A DNA stretch of 64,000 nt from NCBI GenBank assembly GCA_902141825.1, contig CABFPG010000006.1:248001-312000 (forward strand), given 5' to 3'. The position numbers and the translations under genes are program-made. The DNA comes from Thalassocella blandensis. Lineage in GTDB: Bacteria; Pseudomonadota; Gammaproteobacteria; Pseudomonadales; Cellvibrionaceae. Shown here piece after piece: positions 1 through 8,501 of the stretch (position 1 is its first letter; each line of letters starts with the position of its first letter). The notes beneath the pieces are model-generated. The model made no database searches. It worked only from the letters and a program-made list of their open reading frames with translations, and was not told the DNA's origin.

Positions 1-13
1 GTCACACCTCTCC

Positions 14-53
14 AACGGCAGTGAATCTCAAGCTAAGCGATTCACTGCCGTTT
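14..53 (+). terminator. Strong hairpin, probable terminator of an upstream gene
   Basis: Perfect 14-bp inverted repeat: AACGGCAGTGAATC at 14-27 pairs with GATTCACTGCCGTT at 39-52, with an 11-nt loop. A short T-rich stretch follows on the + strand (TTTGGTTATTT), so it most likely ends a + strand gene lying left of the window. The facing gene on the - strand ends at 117, so it may act for both. Confidence 0.6.
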
Positions 54-116
54 GGTTATTTGGGGCTTATCGCGTTACGCCGTCAATCAAATTGCCGCAG
101 GTTTCAAATTTCACAA

Positions 117-587
117 TCACTGATCTGGAATTTCCGGCACCACTAACCGCGCTAGCTGCTCCAGTGATTCCTGCCATCCTAAATAGCAGCTTTCCACAGG
201 AATTAACGCAGGAATTCCCGACTGAACAATCTTCAACTCCGTTCCACACATCACCGCTTTAAACTCGATACTCACGTTCATTTCACCAGGTAGATTTTCG
301 TCGTCGAAACGATCTGTATGGCGAATGCGTGTGTTGGGAACCAGCTCTTCAAAGGAGACGCTGAAAGTGTGTTGTCGACCTGTTCCAAAGTTGGTGAAAG
401 ACATTCGGTAGCCACCACCAACACTGGCTTTTATTTCGTCGATCGCGCCCGTAAAGCCATAAGGTGGCAGCCAATATTCCAGAGCCTGCTTATCCAGAAA
501 TGCTTTGTACACACGCTCAACCGGCGCGGGTAACACACGATGTAGTTTGACGGTACCGGTTTCCTGGGACGTGTTTTCTTCGGACAT
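117..587 (-). CDS. SRPBCC / AHSA1-like domain protein
   Basis: Predicted soluble cytoplasmic protein of about 156 residues, nearly all one SRPBCC (START-like, activator of Hsp90 ATPase homologue 1) domain. It begins with the typical strand and helix 'VLPAPVERVYKAFLD', has the loop 'LEYWLPPYGFTG' and the central strand 'GGYRMSFTN', and ends with the long C-terminal helix 'LGWQESLEQLARLV'. Such proteins hold hydrophobic ligands in a deep cavity; the ligand cannot be inferred. I chose ATG at 587 because AGGTG lies a few bases upstream; an in-frame GTG at 596 is the alternative. The gene stands alone, facing the terminator at 14-53. Family call is firm, function unknown. Confidence 0.85.
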   Translation of the reverse strand: MSEENTSQETGTVKLHRVLPAPVERVYKAFLDKQALEYWLPPYGFTGAIDEIKASVGGGYRMSFTNFGTGRQHTFSVSFEELVPNTRIRHTDRFDDENLPGEMNVSIEFKAVMCGTELKIVQSGIPALIPVESCYLGWQESLEQLARLVVPEIPDQ

Positions 588-647
588 AAGTTTCACCTGA
601 GTTTGGTTTGTTTTACATTGAGTATATGACTATGGCCTGGCTCCACT

Positions 648-697
648 CGTGCCTGTAAACCACAGGAACTTGCGTGCCTGCAAACTACAGCTACTTG
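648..697. repeat. 25-bp imperfect tandem direct repeat
   Basis: Two adjacent 25-bp units (648-672 and 673-697), each starting CGTGCCTG and ending ACTTG, differing at a few positions. They lie upstream of the SRPBCC gene (- strand start at 587), where they could be regulator half-sites or simple slippage. Confidence 0.6.
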
Positions 698-901
698 GAA
701 CGTATGGGCGAAGCTTCTTTAGCGTTTATAGTCATGTTTCATGTATTAGTCGAAGGGGAAACCGCGATTTCGACAGGCGAATGAAAATAATTTAATGATC
801 GGGCGTCGGGAATATCATATTAGCGACGTCGCAAAGCGGGAATGGTCAAGGTTTGGGTTTGTTACGAGAGAGAAACTTACGGATGCGTAGCGTTTAACGA
901 A

Positions 902-929
902 TACAGCCCCTGCTTTCACGGGGGCTGTA
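902..929 (-). terminator. Hairpin after the VWA lipoprotein gene
   Basis: TACAGCCCC (902-910) pairs with GGGGCTGTA (921-929) around a 10-nt loop. It lies about 60 bp past the stop of the VWA gene on the - strand. On that strand only a weakly T-rich ATTCGTT follows, so it is a modest rho-independent candidate. Confidence 0.5.
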
Positions 930-991
930 GTGGCTGTTACTTGAGGTAGGACTTGCCGCTTTTATAACAAAGTAACGTGAGTTTCGAAAAT

Positions 992-2320
992 TTACTTAAT
1001 GACGACTGTATCGACAATTCCGTTTACTTCCACAGATAATTGCAAAGACGTATCGTCCGGCGTTTGCTGAGAGTTGTATTCCAGGTTGTATGTATCCTGA
1101 ATAATATTGGCAACGGTGATAAAGACTTCAGCCAGATCTTCTTCATCTGTGGCAAACAGGCTTTCGGTACCGCCACTGTTCGCCAGCAGTTGCAACGATT
1201 CTGTATCAATGTCGGAGCCCAGGCCGATGAAATAGCTGGTGAGGCTGCCTGCCAACGCATCCTGAGACAGTTCCGTGCGCGTGCTGGAAATTTTATTGGC
1301 CACCATATCTCTGACGGCATTGTGTGACGCCGCTTCAGGGTAATAGTTACGGCTTGCCAGGTCTCTTCCGTCTGTAAAGGCAATTATTACGCTGGACTCA
1401 TTGCTGTTAATTTCATCCAGTAAATTATCAATGGTGTAATACAGCGCGGTCGCAGAGTTTGCTGTTTCAAAGCTTAAGTCAAGCAAGCTTTCGATTTCTC
1501 TGTAATCGCCTGAAAACTCGCGATAATCAAATGTTGCATATTGAGACAGAGACACCACAGCTTTTGAAGCCGCATCCAACACCGAAGATTGTTGATTGGC
1601 TTGCGTAATACTGGAGGAAACATCCAATACTAAATACACCTTCACTTGCGATTGGCGAGTATCCAACTCTACACCCGACTCAACGTCCACTACACCATCT
1701 TCATAGATGGTAAAAAAGTTTGAGGTGTCGGCTTCCAAACCGCTGATGCTGTTATTGTTCTGGTCAAATACTTTTACTGCAAAGCGGTGAATGCGTCGGC
1801 CACCTACCAACTCTGATTCGTATGAATCATCCACAACGCTTAATTCAACTGAAGAAACTTGGGAGAAGTCCTGCTGCCGGCTACGAAAATCAGTGGAAAC
1901 CTCTACCGAGGCTTTGATTTTTGTATCGTTAATTGTTTGTTCGCTGGTTTTTGTTACGTACACGCTGGCGGTTACCGCATTTACTGTGCTGCCAACCCCG
2001 GCAGAAATGTGGTATTCATTTGTCCCTTCAACCACCGGCACAGATGAACCGCCGACTTCATTGCCTTCGTCATCTTCCAGCAATAATTTAATAAAATTCG
2101 TGTTGGCGTTAACCTCATCCAATGTGACGTTTAAGCCAAGGTAAATTTTATTGCCAGAAGCGGAAGCCCCAACAAAGGAGTGGTCGTTAATTTCAATTCC
2201 GTTGTTACTGTTTCCGCCACCACCGCCGTTGCCGTAACCATTGTTATTACTGCCACCACCGCCGCAGCTGGCAAGCAATAATGTAGAAACCAGAGAAACC
2301 AACCAAACCAAGTTGCGCAT
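992..2320 (-). CDS. VWA-domain lipoprotein
   Basis: 442 residues. The N-terminus is a lipoprotein signal with lipobox LLASC (Cys about residue 19), followed by a Gly/Asn-rich flexible linker (residues 20-42), so the protein should be membrane-anchored and reach into the periplasm or outside. The middle part is beta-rich and unassigned. From about residue 225 a von Willebrand A domain starts: 'KVYLVLDVSSSI' carries the metal-ion-dependent adhesion site DxSxS, and 'VIIAFTDGRDL' supplies the later Asp and the TDG strand. VWA domains usually bind protein ligands through Mg. The gene is monocistronic, with a hairpin at 902-929 downstream. The binding partner is unknown. Confidence 0.85.
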   Translation of the reverse strand: MRNLVWLVSLVSTLLLASCGGGGSNNNGYGNGGGGGNSNNGIEINDHSFVGASASGNKIYLGLNVTLDEVNANTNFIKLLLEDDEGNEVGGSSVPVVEGTNEYHISAGVGSTVNAVTASVYVTKTSEQTINDTKIKASVEVSTDFRSRQQDFSQVSSVELSVVDDSYESELVGGRRIHRFAVKVFDQNNNSISGLEADTSNFFTIYEDGVVDVESGVELDTRQSQVKVYLVLDVSSSITQANQQSSVLDAASKAVVSLSQYATFDYREFSGDYREIESLLDLSFETANSATALYYTIDNLLDEINSNESSVIIAFTDGRDLASRNYYPEAASHNAVRDMVANKISSTRTELSQDALAGSLTSYFIGLGSDIDTESLQLLANSGGTESLFATDEEDLAEVFITVANIIQDTYNLEYNSQQTPDDTSLQLSVEVNGIVDTVVIK

Positions 2321-2533
2321 AATGTATCCAAACCCTTTTTTGATTTACAGATGTAAGAATTGCAAACGTTATATTTTCAAACGTGCGCATTCTACATGGG
2401 AATTTTCGCAAAGATAGCCCTATGTGGACATTCTTCAGGGCCATTGGGTTTCAGAATTTACAAAATTATACAGTTCTTCATACGCAATACCGGTCGTTGT
2501 ACATGGCTACAGATATATGAACAGAGTGTTCTC

Positions 2534-3655
2534 TTAAGGCTCCTTTTCCACACGTTCCTTTTCCACACGGTCCTTTGCAACACGTACCTGTACATGGCCA
2601 ATGGCATGTCCCGACATATCCGGTCCCTGGTATCGTAAATCCCAAAAACTCACCAACCATGAATTGTTCTGCTCCTCAACACGCCAGTATGGGTAACGCA
2701 TCCAATTCGTAAAGCCACGAATAGATTTATCCTCCATGGCGGTCAAGACGATATCATTGGGTTCGGATCTCGGCACACTATATTGTTTGCCATCGGCGGT
2801 TATTACTTGGTACTCATCTTCGAACACAACAACACGACGGTGCGAAAACGGCACACCGGGCACCGGGTTAGCTTGCACTTCCAGTGGAGGGCGCTGTGGA
2901 TCAAAAAGTTGATTCTCTGCATGACGAGCAAGGCCATATACACAAGCAATATATAATGCGAGTAAGGTGACGCCGCTGCGGGCAACATGTTCGATAAAGG
3001 TAGGTTGCACGGTTGCCATTGGCTGGGTTGCTTGGATCTGGGCACGCCACTTTAAAACAATAATGGCGATCACTCCGACACACCACACCACTTTTACAGG
3101 AAGCGCAGCAAGATTTGTCGATAGAATGACATAAGACATAATAGCGCCGAGCAACAACCAGACACTGATGGAAAGTTTGTGCGATGAATGCGCCAGCACC
3201 ACACCCGCCGCGGCTAACAGCCATACCCATGGATCAATAATAAATAAGGTATCGCCATAAAACCAACGACCATCAAACGGCATTAAAATACGAACGCCAT
3301 ACGTATTCAGCCAGTCAAGAAACGGATGGGACAGCACGGCAACATAACAAAGTGCCACAATGACCCCCAGTCGAAAAGGCGGGGACGCACCGGGAGCACG
3401 TTTCCGACTCCGCCACCGATCCCAACACCATAGTAATCCGGCCAATACCAGAGGCAAAATCACCAAAGCAAGAATGCCGTGACTCCACCCGCGTCGAAAA
3501 TACAGTGACGTATCCTCCCCCCAGAAATCCGCAACCACATCAATATCAGGAAGGTTTGCCCCGATAATTAATGCGGCAGTCGCATAAGGAGATAAGCGTT
3601 TTAGTCCAGTTTCTGCAAGGCTTGCACCGATGAGGGTATGGGCGACGGGGTCCAT
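2534..3655 (-). CDS. YdjM/DUF457-type membrane-bound metal-dependent hydrolase
   Basis: 373 residues. The N-terminal part matches the LexA-regulated YdjM / DUF457 family: 'DPVAHTLIGASLAE' gives the first His, 'NLPDIDVVADFW' the Asp pair, 'RRGWSHGIL' a second His and 'LSHPFLDWLNTYG' a further His/Asp site, all pointing to a metal centre at the membrane. Several hydrophobic segments follow (about residues 60-215), then a soluble C-terminal domain of about 150 residues. The tail 'VAKDRVEKERVEKEP' is encoded by a degenerate short DNA repeat at about 2540-2580 and looks like slippage growth. The substrate is unknown for the family. No partner genes are obvious. Confidence 0.8.
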   Translation of the reverse strand: MDPVAHTLIGASLAETGLKRLSPYATAALIIGANLPDIDVVADFWGEDTSLYFRRGWSHGILALVILPLVLAGLLWCWDRWRSRKRAPGASPPFRLGVIVALCYVAVLSHPFLDWLNTYGVRILMPFDGRWFYGDTLFIIDPWVWLLAAAGVVLAHSSHKLSISVWLLLGAIMSYVILSTNLAALPVKVVWCVGVIAIIVLKWRAQIQATQPMATVQPTFIEHVARSGVTLLALYIACVYGLARHAENQLFDPQRPPLEVQANPVPGVPFSHRRVVVFEDEYQVITADGKQYSVPRSEPNDIVLTAMEDKSIRGFTNWMRYPYWRVEEQNNSWLVSFWDLRYQGPDMSGHAIGHVQVRVAKDRVEKERVEKEP

Positions 3656-3785
3656 GATGTACCTGTATTAAGCGTTAGTGTAAATGGATTACGATCAAAC
3701 AATGATGGTCAAGCAGATCAAATGACAATAAGAGGTGTAACACCTGTTTTTTGTTCCGCTCGCTGCTGATAAAAGCAAAATGAAT

Positions 3786-4883
3786 TTACGGGTCTTTGCG
3801 AATAAAATAGTTCCTCAAATCTAATAGCACCGAACCATAATTCAAGTTGGATAAATTGCTCGCTGCGGCGATAACCAGTTGATGCTCCGGAAATATCCAA
3901 AAATTAGACGTGCCACCAACAATCCCACCACCATGGCCAATCCAGATATCGCCATTGCCTGCATCGACAATCCGCCAACCCAGACCAAATTCTATTTCTT
4001 CGCCAGATAATGCTTTCCGATTGGTCCAGAGGATTTTTTTTGCATTGTCATTCAAAAAAGCATGAGACATGACACCAATACCAAACCTTACGAGATCATC
4101 ACTGGTTGACAAATACCCTCCCGTAGGAAGCTTATACAAGTTATCTACATTAATTTCATTTACGAGCCGCTCGTTTTCAATCGTGTAATACCTTCCGCGA
4201 TGAGGAATAATTTTTCTCTTGTCATCTGGCACGGTTGCATTCATACCAAAAGGTTCGAAAATCGCTTCTGTGAGATATTCGTGATAGGACTTGTGTGAGA
4301 TATTTTCAATCACCTTCCCGAGCAATAAGTATCCATAAGAACTGTAAATCTGTTTTTCGCCAGGACGCGCCAGCAATGGATCTTGCTTAAAAATATCCAG
4401 AGCCTCATCAGGGTTATCGTTTCGTAAATTGCTGAAAGGCTCTTCACCACGATAGTGGCGAATCCCAGACAAATGTGAAGCGACTTGATCAATCGTAAAA
4501 GGATATTTTTTCTTCGGAAAGTCCGGCACATGCTTTTGTGGTTCATCATTTAAATCCAGCTTTCCAGCTTGGACTAGCGTCATCAAAGCGGTTGCTGTCC
4601 ATACTTTTGCAATACTGGCCACACGAAATTTTGTGTTAGCGGGATCAACCTCAACCATTTGCTCCAGATCTGCGTAACCTAATCCTCTGTGCCAGATAAT
4701 TTTCCCTTCTTTAGCCACACTGACAGAAAGACCAGATACAGCATGCTGTTGAAAAAACGTTTCCAGTATTTTGTCTGCCCCCGCATATTGCTTATCGGCA
4801 AAGCTCAAGCGGCAAATTAATAATGTAATACATGCCAAAAATTTGGCGACACGGCTAGTATTAACCACTCCCATATTTAGCAT
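3786..4883 (-). CDS. Secreted serine hydrolase, beta-lactamase class C / CubicO family
   Basis: About 365 residues. A Sec signal peptide precedes the mature start near 'FADKQYAG'. The beta-lactamase/transpeptidase-fold catalytic motifs are visible: 'FRVASIAKVWTA' has SxxK (nucleophile Ser plus Lys), 'YSSYGYLLLG' occupies the YxN position with Ser instead of Asn, and 'WIGHGGGIVGG' stands for the KTG/HxG motif. These fit penicillin-binding-protein-like esterases or D-peptidases better than true beta-lactamases. I chose ATG at 4883 (GGTGG upstream); the frame is open to 4922 and an ATG at 4874 is also possible. Substrate cannot be inferred. Confidence 0.85.
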   Translation of the reverse strand: MLNMGVVNTSRVAKFLACITLLICRLSFADKQYAGADKILETFFQQHAVSGLSVSVAKEGKIIWHRGLGYADLEQMVEVDPANTKFRVASIAKVWTATALMTLVQAGKLDLNDEPQKHVPDFPKKKYPFTIDQVASHLSGIRHYRGEEPFSNLRNDNPDEALDIFKQDPLLARPGEKQIYSSYGYLLLGKVIENISHKSYHEYLTEAIFEPFGMNATVPDDKRKIIPHRGRYYTIENERLVNEINVDNLYKLPTGGYLSTSDDLVRFGIGVMSHAFLNDNAKKILWTNRKALSGEEIEFGLGWRIVDAGNGDIWIGHGGGIVGGTSNFWIFPEHQLVIAAASNLSNLNYGSVLLDLRNYFIRKDP

Positions 4884-5202
4884 CCTGAATTGTCCACCTT
4901 CGGTTAGCTTTTTATTTAGCACTTTCTGTCGTGTTCTTTATACGAAATTCTTCATAACAAATATTTCGCAATAGACAAGCTGACAGACATGTCTTCATGT
5001 TGAATACATTGCAGCTGAAACAATGCAAATTTTTCTACACTTCTCTAACTTACATTCACACGTTTTAAGCAAAGTACTGCAAGCAGTTTTTTCATCCTGG
5101 CTTCGATTTTGCAAAATTTGATAGCGCGGTTAAGCATTTGTCCATTTCATCTGGCTCCAGTATTCATACTCCGGCATTCAAGTCATTGCAAAAAGGTTTC
5201 TC
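4884..5202. other. Divergent intergenic region
   Basis: About 320 bp, A/T-rich, between divergent genes, so it should carry both promoters. I see no clear palindrome or RNA gene. The likely ribosome-binding site AAAGG of the gene at 5203 lies at its right end. Confidence 0.4.
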
Positions 5203-5934
5203 ATGAGCATTTCATTTAACTTAGTGAATTACAGCACACCTTCTGCGGCAAACAACACGACAAGTGTTCGAGAATCAAATGCCACTGCGGCAACATCTGG
5301 CCCCGATGCGGCAATGAATGTAACAAACGAAGCGGCAATGACGGGCGCAGACGCAGAAACATCTGTTGCTATTTCAGATTCCGCCAAGCGCATGAGTCAT
5401 TCAGACAGTGTTTATATCATGAATACCAGCAAAGGTGACAGGGCAATTGATTTCAATACTTATTTTGAAGTGCCGCTGGCTCCCGTCGATCTCGACAGTA
5501 TTCCATTGCTATTGCCAACCGGAGAAAACGTTAAAAACCTGCAGGCGCATATTTCCAAAGTATTTCCGAACTTCCTACAACAGCATAATATTCCCGAAGC
5601 ACCTGCCACAATTAAATTTAACAACGAAGGTCAGTTAGTGCTGCCTAAGGACTACCCCTATGCGGAAGAGCTAAAAGCCGCACTAGCGGATTCGCCAAAC
5701 ATGATGAGGGTATTACAAACCGCCAATGCACTAGCATCTCATGTTGCGGCACTTCAAGACTCTATTGCATTTAACGAAGCCTACAGCAAAACAACAACGC
5801 AAGCCGAAATGGATGCCATCATCAATCAGTATCGTCACCTTTTCAATGACAACCGAAAAATGCCGGAAATGGCATTGCAGTTTTCAAGCACTGGAGAATT
5901 AACCATTACTGCCAACAATCAAAACGTCGTTTGA
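5203..5934 (+). CDS. Unrecognised protein, possibly a non-Sec secreted substrate
   Basis: 243 residues; I do not recognise the family. No signal peptide or membrane helix is seen. Residues 1-60 are very rich in Ser, Thr, Asn and Ala and look disordered; the rest looks folded and helical. Two similar motifs occur, 'ATIKFNNEGQLVLPKDYPY' (about residues 139-157) and 'ALQFSSTGELTITANNQ' near the C-terminus, suggesting an internal duplication. A polar Ser/Thr-rich N-terminus without a signal is typical of type III secretion substrates, and a type III chaperone gene lies 4 kb downstream, but that is only a suggestion. AAAGG upstream supports this ATG. The gene stands alone. Confidence 0.7.
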   Translation: MSISFNLVNYSTPSAANNTTSVRESNATAATSGPDAAMNVTNEAAMTGADAETSVAISDSAKRMSHSDSVYIMNTSKGDRAIDFNTYFEVPLAPVDLDSIPLLLPTGENVKNLQAHISKVFPNFLQQHNIPEAPATIKFNNEGQLVLPKDYPYAEELKAALADSPNMMRVLQTANALASHVAALQDSIAFNEAYSKTTTQAEMDAIINQYRHLFNDNRKMPEMALQFSSTGELTITANNQNVV

Positions 5935-6127
5935 ATTATTCAACATTAGTTTTACCATAGCTAATATTACCGTTCCTGCTCTGCAACATTGGATTTTGCT
6001 TACTGGGGTGAGGCTGGTGAAGTTGAGGCAGCCTAGTTTAATCCTGCCCTGTTTAGCTTCGGTGAAATTTTGTTAAATCTGGTTCGTCGATTGGTTCACA
6101 GCGCACCATGGATAACTTTAGTTAGGT

Positions 6128-6156
6128 AATTTTAGTTTTGTTATAAAACTAAAATT
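6128..6156. terminator. 12-bp A/T-rich inverted repeat, possible terminator
   Basis: AATTTTAGTTTT (6128-6139) pairs perfectly with AAAACTAAAATT (6145-6156) across a 5-nt loop, about 195 bp after the stop of the gene at 5203. ATTTTCATTTC follows. It could end that transcript, or be a regulator site; stem stability is low because only one G-C pair is present. Confidence 0.4.
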
Positions 6157-6316
6157 ATTTTCATTTCTGCACACACAATCAAACTTTGCAGAATTAGAAA
6201 AATTAGTATTGCGCTTATTTTTTCATTTCATTTTCTTCCATCTTTTTTCACAACACAGGCTAAGGATTTGCTAGCAATGTCACACCATTATTTCAATTCA
6301 TGGTTATATTGACCCA

Positions 6317-6334
6317 AGTGTAAACGCTTACCTA
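6317..6334. promoter_or_regulatory. LacI-family operator-like dyad upstream of the protease
   Basis: AGTGTAAACGCTTACCTA is centred on CG and resembles the LacI-type consensus (TGGTAAACGNTTACCA). It lies about 140 bp before the protease start, so the protease may share carbohydrate-type control. The left half is imperfect. Confidence 0.4.
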
Positions 6335-6473
6335 AACATGAAGTAAGCAATGCTTTTTCGATAAGTTATCAATCACTTCTTGAAAGGCAGGCTTACAGTT
6401 TTGCACTACACACTAGTTAATCGAACAATTAACCCAAAAGCTAACAGAGCATCTTCAACGATTGGAAAAAATA

Positions 6474-8041
6474 ATGAAAAAAAATCTACCCGCGCTCCTA
6501 CTCTTAACATCTATAAGCACTTTGACAGGGTTTACCCAGGCGGACGTTGCCAAAGTAAATGCTGAAGCCATGCAAGGGCAAACGCCGAAAACCAGTGTCT
6601 ACACACCAGATAATTCGGAAATTGAATATCTTGTTCTGAATGATACAGCCATCATTATGGGCGACATCGCTGTTGGCAGTCAGCAGGAAATACAATCCAA
6701 AGGGATTTCCACATTGGAAGTGAAGGATTTTGATCAGCTTAATACTCTCTCAGATGAACTTACAGCAAAAGCGGCATGGGCCGGAGCAACAACCTGGCCC
6801 AATAGTGTTGTTCCCTTTGTCATTGATGCATCCTCGCAACCGGATGCGGCGGTGATTCGTGCCGGAATGGATTTAATTGCTTCACAAACCGGCGTACGAT
6901 TTGTTCAACGCAACAACCAGACAAATTACCTTCGTATATTCAAAGGTCAAGGATGCTGGTCGTTCATCGGTAGAAAAGGTGGCCAACAAAATCTCTCCAT
7001 TGGTCCTGGCTGCGCCTGGAAGAAAACTGTTGCCCATGAATTGATGCATGCCCTGGGATTTTTACATGAGCAATCTCGGGCTGATCGGGACAACTTTGTG
7101 CGTATAAATTACAACAATATCCAAGACGGACGCGCCGGGCAGTTCAACAAAAAAGGCCCCATAACAACCAGTGTTGGCTCCTATGATTATCACTCGGTCA
7201 TGCACTACGGACACAAGGCTTTTAGTAAGAACGGTAAGCCAACGATTGTTTCTCTCGACCCTAACATACCCAATCAGCAGCTCGGTAAAAGCAATGGACT
7301 AACCAACAAAGATATCGCTGCGATTCGTAACAAATATGGCTCCGGCAACGCCTCACCTCTCACCGCGTTTGAAAATTGCGATTTTACGGGGTGGTCAGCA
7401 AAAATTCCTGAAGGCCACCACAACCTAAAGTTTCTAAAAACCAAAGGTTTTGTGAATGATCAAATGTCTCATTTAAAGTTGCACCTGGATGGGGAATTCG
7501 CGTGTATAAAGATGTGGGATGGAGCGGAGACTACACTAAAATTATGACAGGCAATAAAGCGTGCATGGGAAGTTTTAATGATGAGGTAAGTTCGTTGCGC
7601 GTTGTCCCGGCAGGTAGTACCGCACTCGCCAACAAAACGTTTTATATTAAAAATGGAGATAGCGGCCTATTCATGGATACGTTAAATGTAGAACACCCGA
7701 CTGCAAATGCATTATCTCAAACCACTTTTGCTGGTGGCACTAATCAGCAATTTACTTTTATTCATCATGGCAATGGCGTTTACAGCATCGCATCGCCTTC
7801 GGCTAAAAAAGTCGTGAGTGCTACGCATGAAGACACGATTGTGCAACGCTCAGCCTCACGACAAACATCTTCCAGTGATAGCATTCACGGTGGCCAGAAA
7901 TTCATTGCGCTTAAACAAGGCCGACATTATCAATTTATTTCGCTGGAAACCCAGAAAGTGTTAGTGGGTAAACATGGTACTCTGAAACAAACAACCAATC
8001 ACAATCAGGCAACTTCTTACTGGGAGCTTTTGGATATTTAA
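6474..8041 (+). pseudogene. Astacin (M12A) metalloprotease with crystallin and lectin-like tail, frameshifted
   Basis: Secreted zinc metalloprotease. The Sec signal is 'MKKNLPALLLLTSISTLTGF'. The zinc site is 'HELMHALGFLHEQSR' (about residues 188-202, the astacin HExxHxxGFxHE signature) and the Met-turn is 'SVMHYG' (about 241). A beta/gamma-crystallin domain starts at about residue 296 ('FENCDFTGWSAKIPEG') and is interrupted: the first frame stops at 7547, while the homologous continuation ('VYKDVGWSGDYTKIMTG') runs in another frame to 8041. Reading AAAA instead of AAA at 7475-7477 gives 'KVAPGWGIRVYKDVGWSGD', joining both parts into one protein of about 523 residues with a C-terminal beta-trefoil/lectin-like domain. 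ATG at 6474 is preferred over TTG 6462. The lesion may be a real mutation or a sequencing indel. Confidence 0.85.
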
Positions 8042-8066
8042 CGCGTTTAAGGCTGAACTCGGCAGC

Positions 8067-8101
8067 GGGCATGGCATACTTTAAGCCATGCCCTTTTTTT
8101 A
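8067..8101 (+). terminator. Rho-independent terminator of the protease gene
   Basis: GGGCATGGC (8067-8075) pairs with GCCATGCCC (8085-8093), followed directly by a run of seven or more T. It sits 25 bp after the protease stop. One of the best intrinsic terminators in the window. Confidence 0.9.
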
Positions 8102-8153
8102 ACTAGAATACTTCTTTGCAAGTTCACTGTCAGTTTAATAAATTCGCTGTTAG

Positions 8154-8501
8154 TTATAAAAAATAAGCTCCGAGATAAACTACCAGACCATATACCACCA
8201 CACCAGAAAAGATGGGCCACCCTAACGATTTTTGCCAGCGCCAGACCAATAAGGTTGCCACAGAGCCGACAACAGTTGCGCAAACAGTAGATGCATTAAT
8301 ATGACCCGGCACTAAGGATACACCCAGCAAAGCAGCGATCATGGTAGGCCCTAATACACTGAGCCAGGCAGGAATATTTTCCACCGCATTCACATCACTT
8401 TTTTGTTGTAAATGATGCCGCATCCAAATCAGAGGAAATACGCGTAATAATAAGGTTCCCACAGCAGCTGCAGCAATCGCCCAGCCGGTTGCATTATCCA
8501 T
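8154..8501 (-). CDS. azlD: AzlD-family amino-acid exporter subunit
   Basis: 115 residues with about four hydrophobic segments and no soluble domain. It matches AzlD, the small partner of AzlC: 'RVFPLIWMRH' near residue 20, 'ENIPAWLSVLGPTMIAALLG' in the middle and a C-terminal hydrophobic helix. AzlCD/YgaZH pairs export branched-chain amino acids (valine/methionine in E. coli) through the inner membrane. Its start overlaps the end of the AzlC gene by 8 bp, so the two are translationally coupled, behind the XRE-cupin regulator at 9201. Substrate specificity cannot be read from sequence. Confidence 0.9.
   Translation of the reverse strand: MDNATGWAIAAAAVGTLLLRVFPLIWMRHHLQQKSDVNAVENIPAWLSVLGPTMIAALLGVSLVPGHINASTVCATVVGSVATLLVWRWQKSLGWPIFSGVVVYGLVVYLGAYFL

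Larger units (their letters stand above)
588..991. other. Intergenic region with a tandem repeat and a terminator
   Basis: About 400 bp without a credible gene. It should hold the promoter of the SRPBCC gene, a 25-bp imperfect tandem repeat at 648-697 and a terminator-like hairpin at 902-929 behind the VWA lipoprotein gene. I see no other structure. Confidence 0.5.
5935..6473. other. Long A/T-rich leader upstream of the astacin protease
   Basis: About 540 bp without a supported gene; the short frame at 6380-6565 overlaps the protease start and looks spurious. It holds an A/T-only inverted repeat (6128-6156) and a LacI-type operator-like dyad (6317-6334), so it is probably the regulatory region of the protease gene. 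Confidence 0.5.

Noticed and set aside
3786-4883. A true class C beta-lactamase.
   Set aside because: The YxN position reads YSS and the third motif is HxG; the general CubicO/PBP-like hydrolase family fits better.
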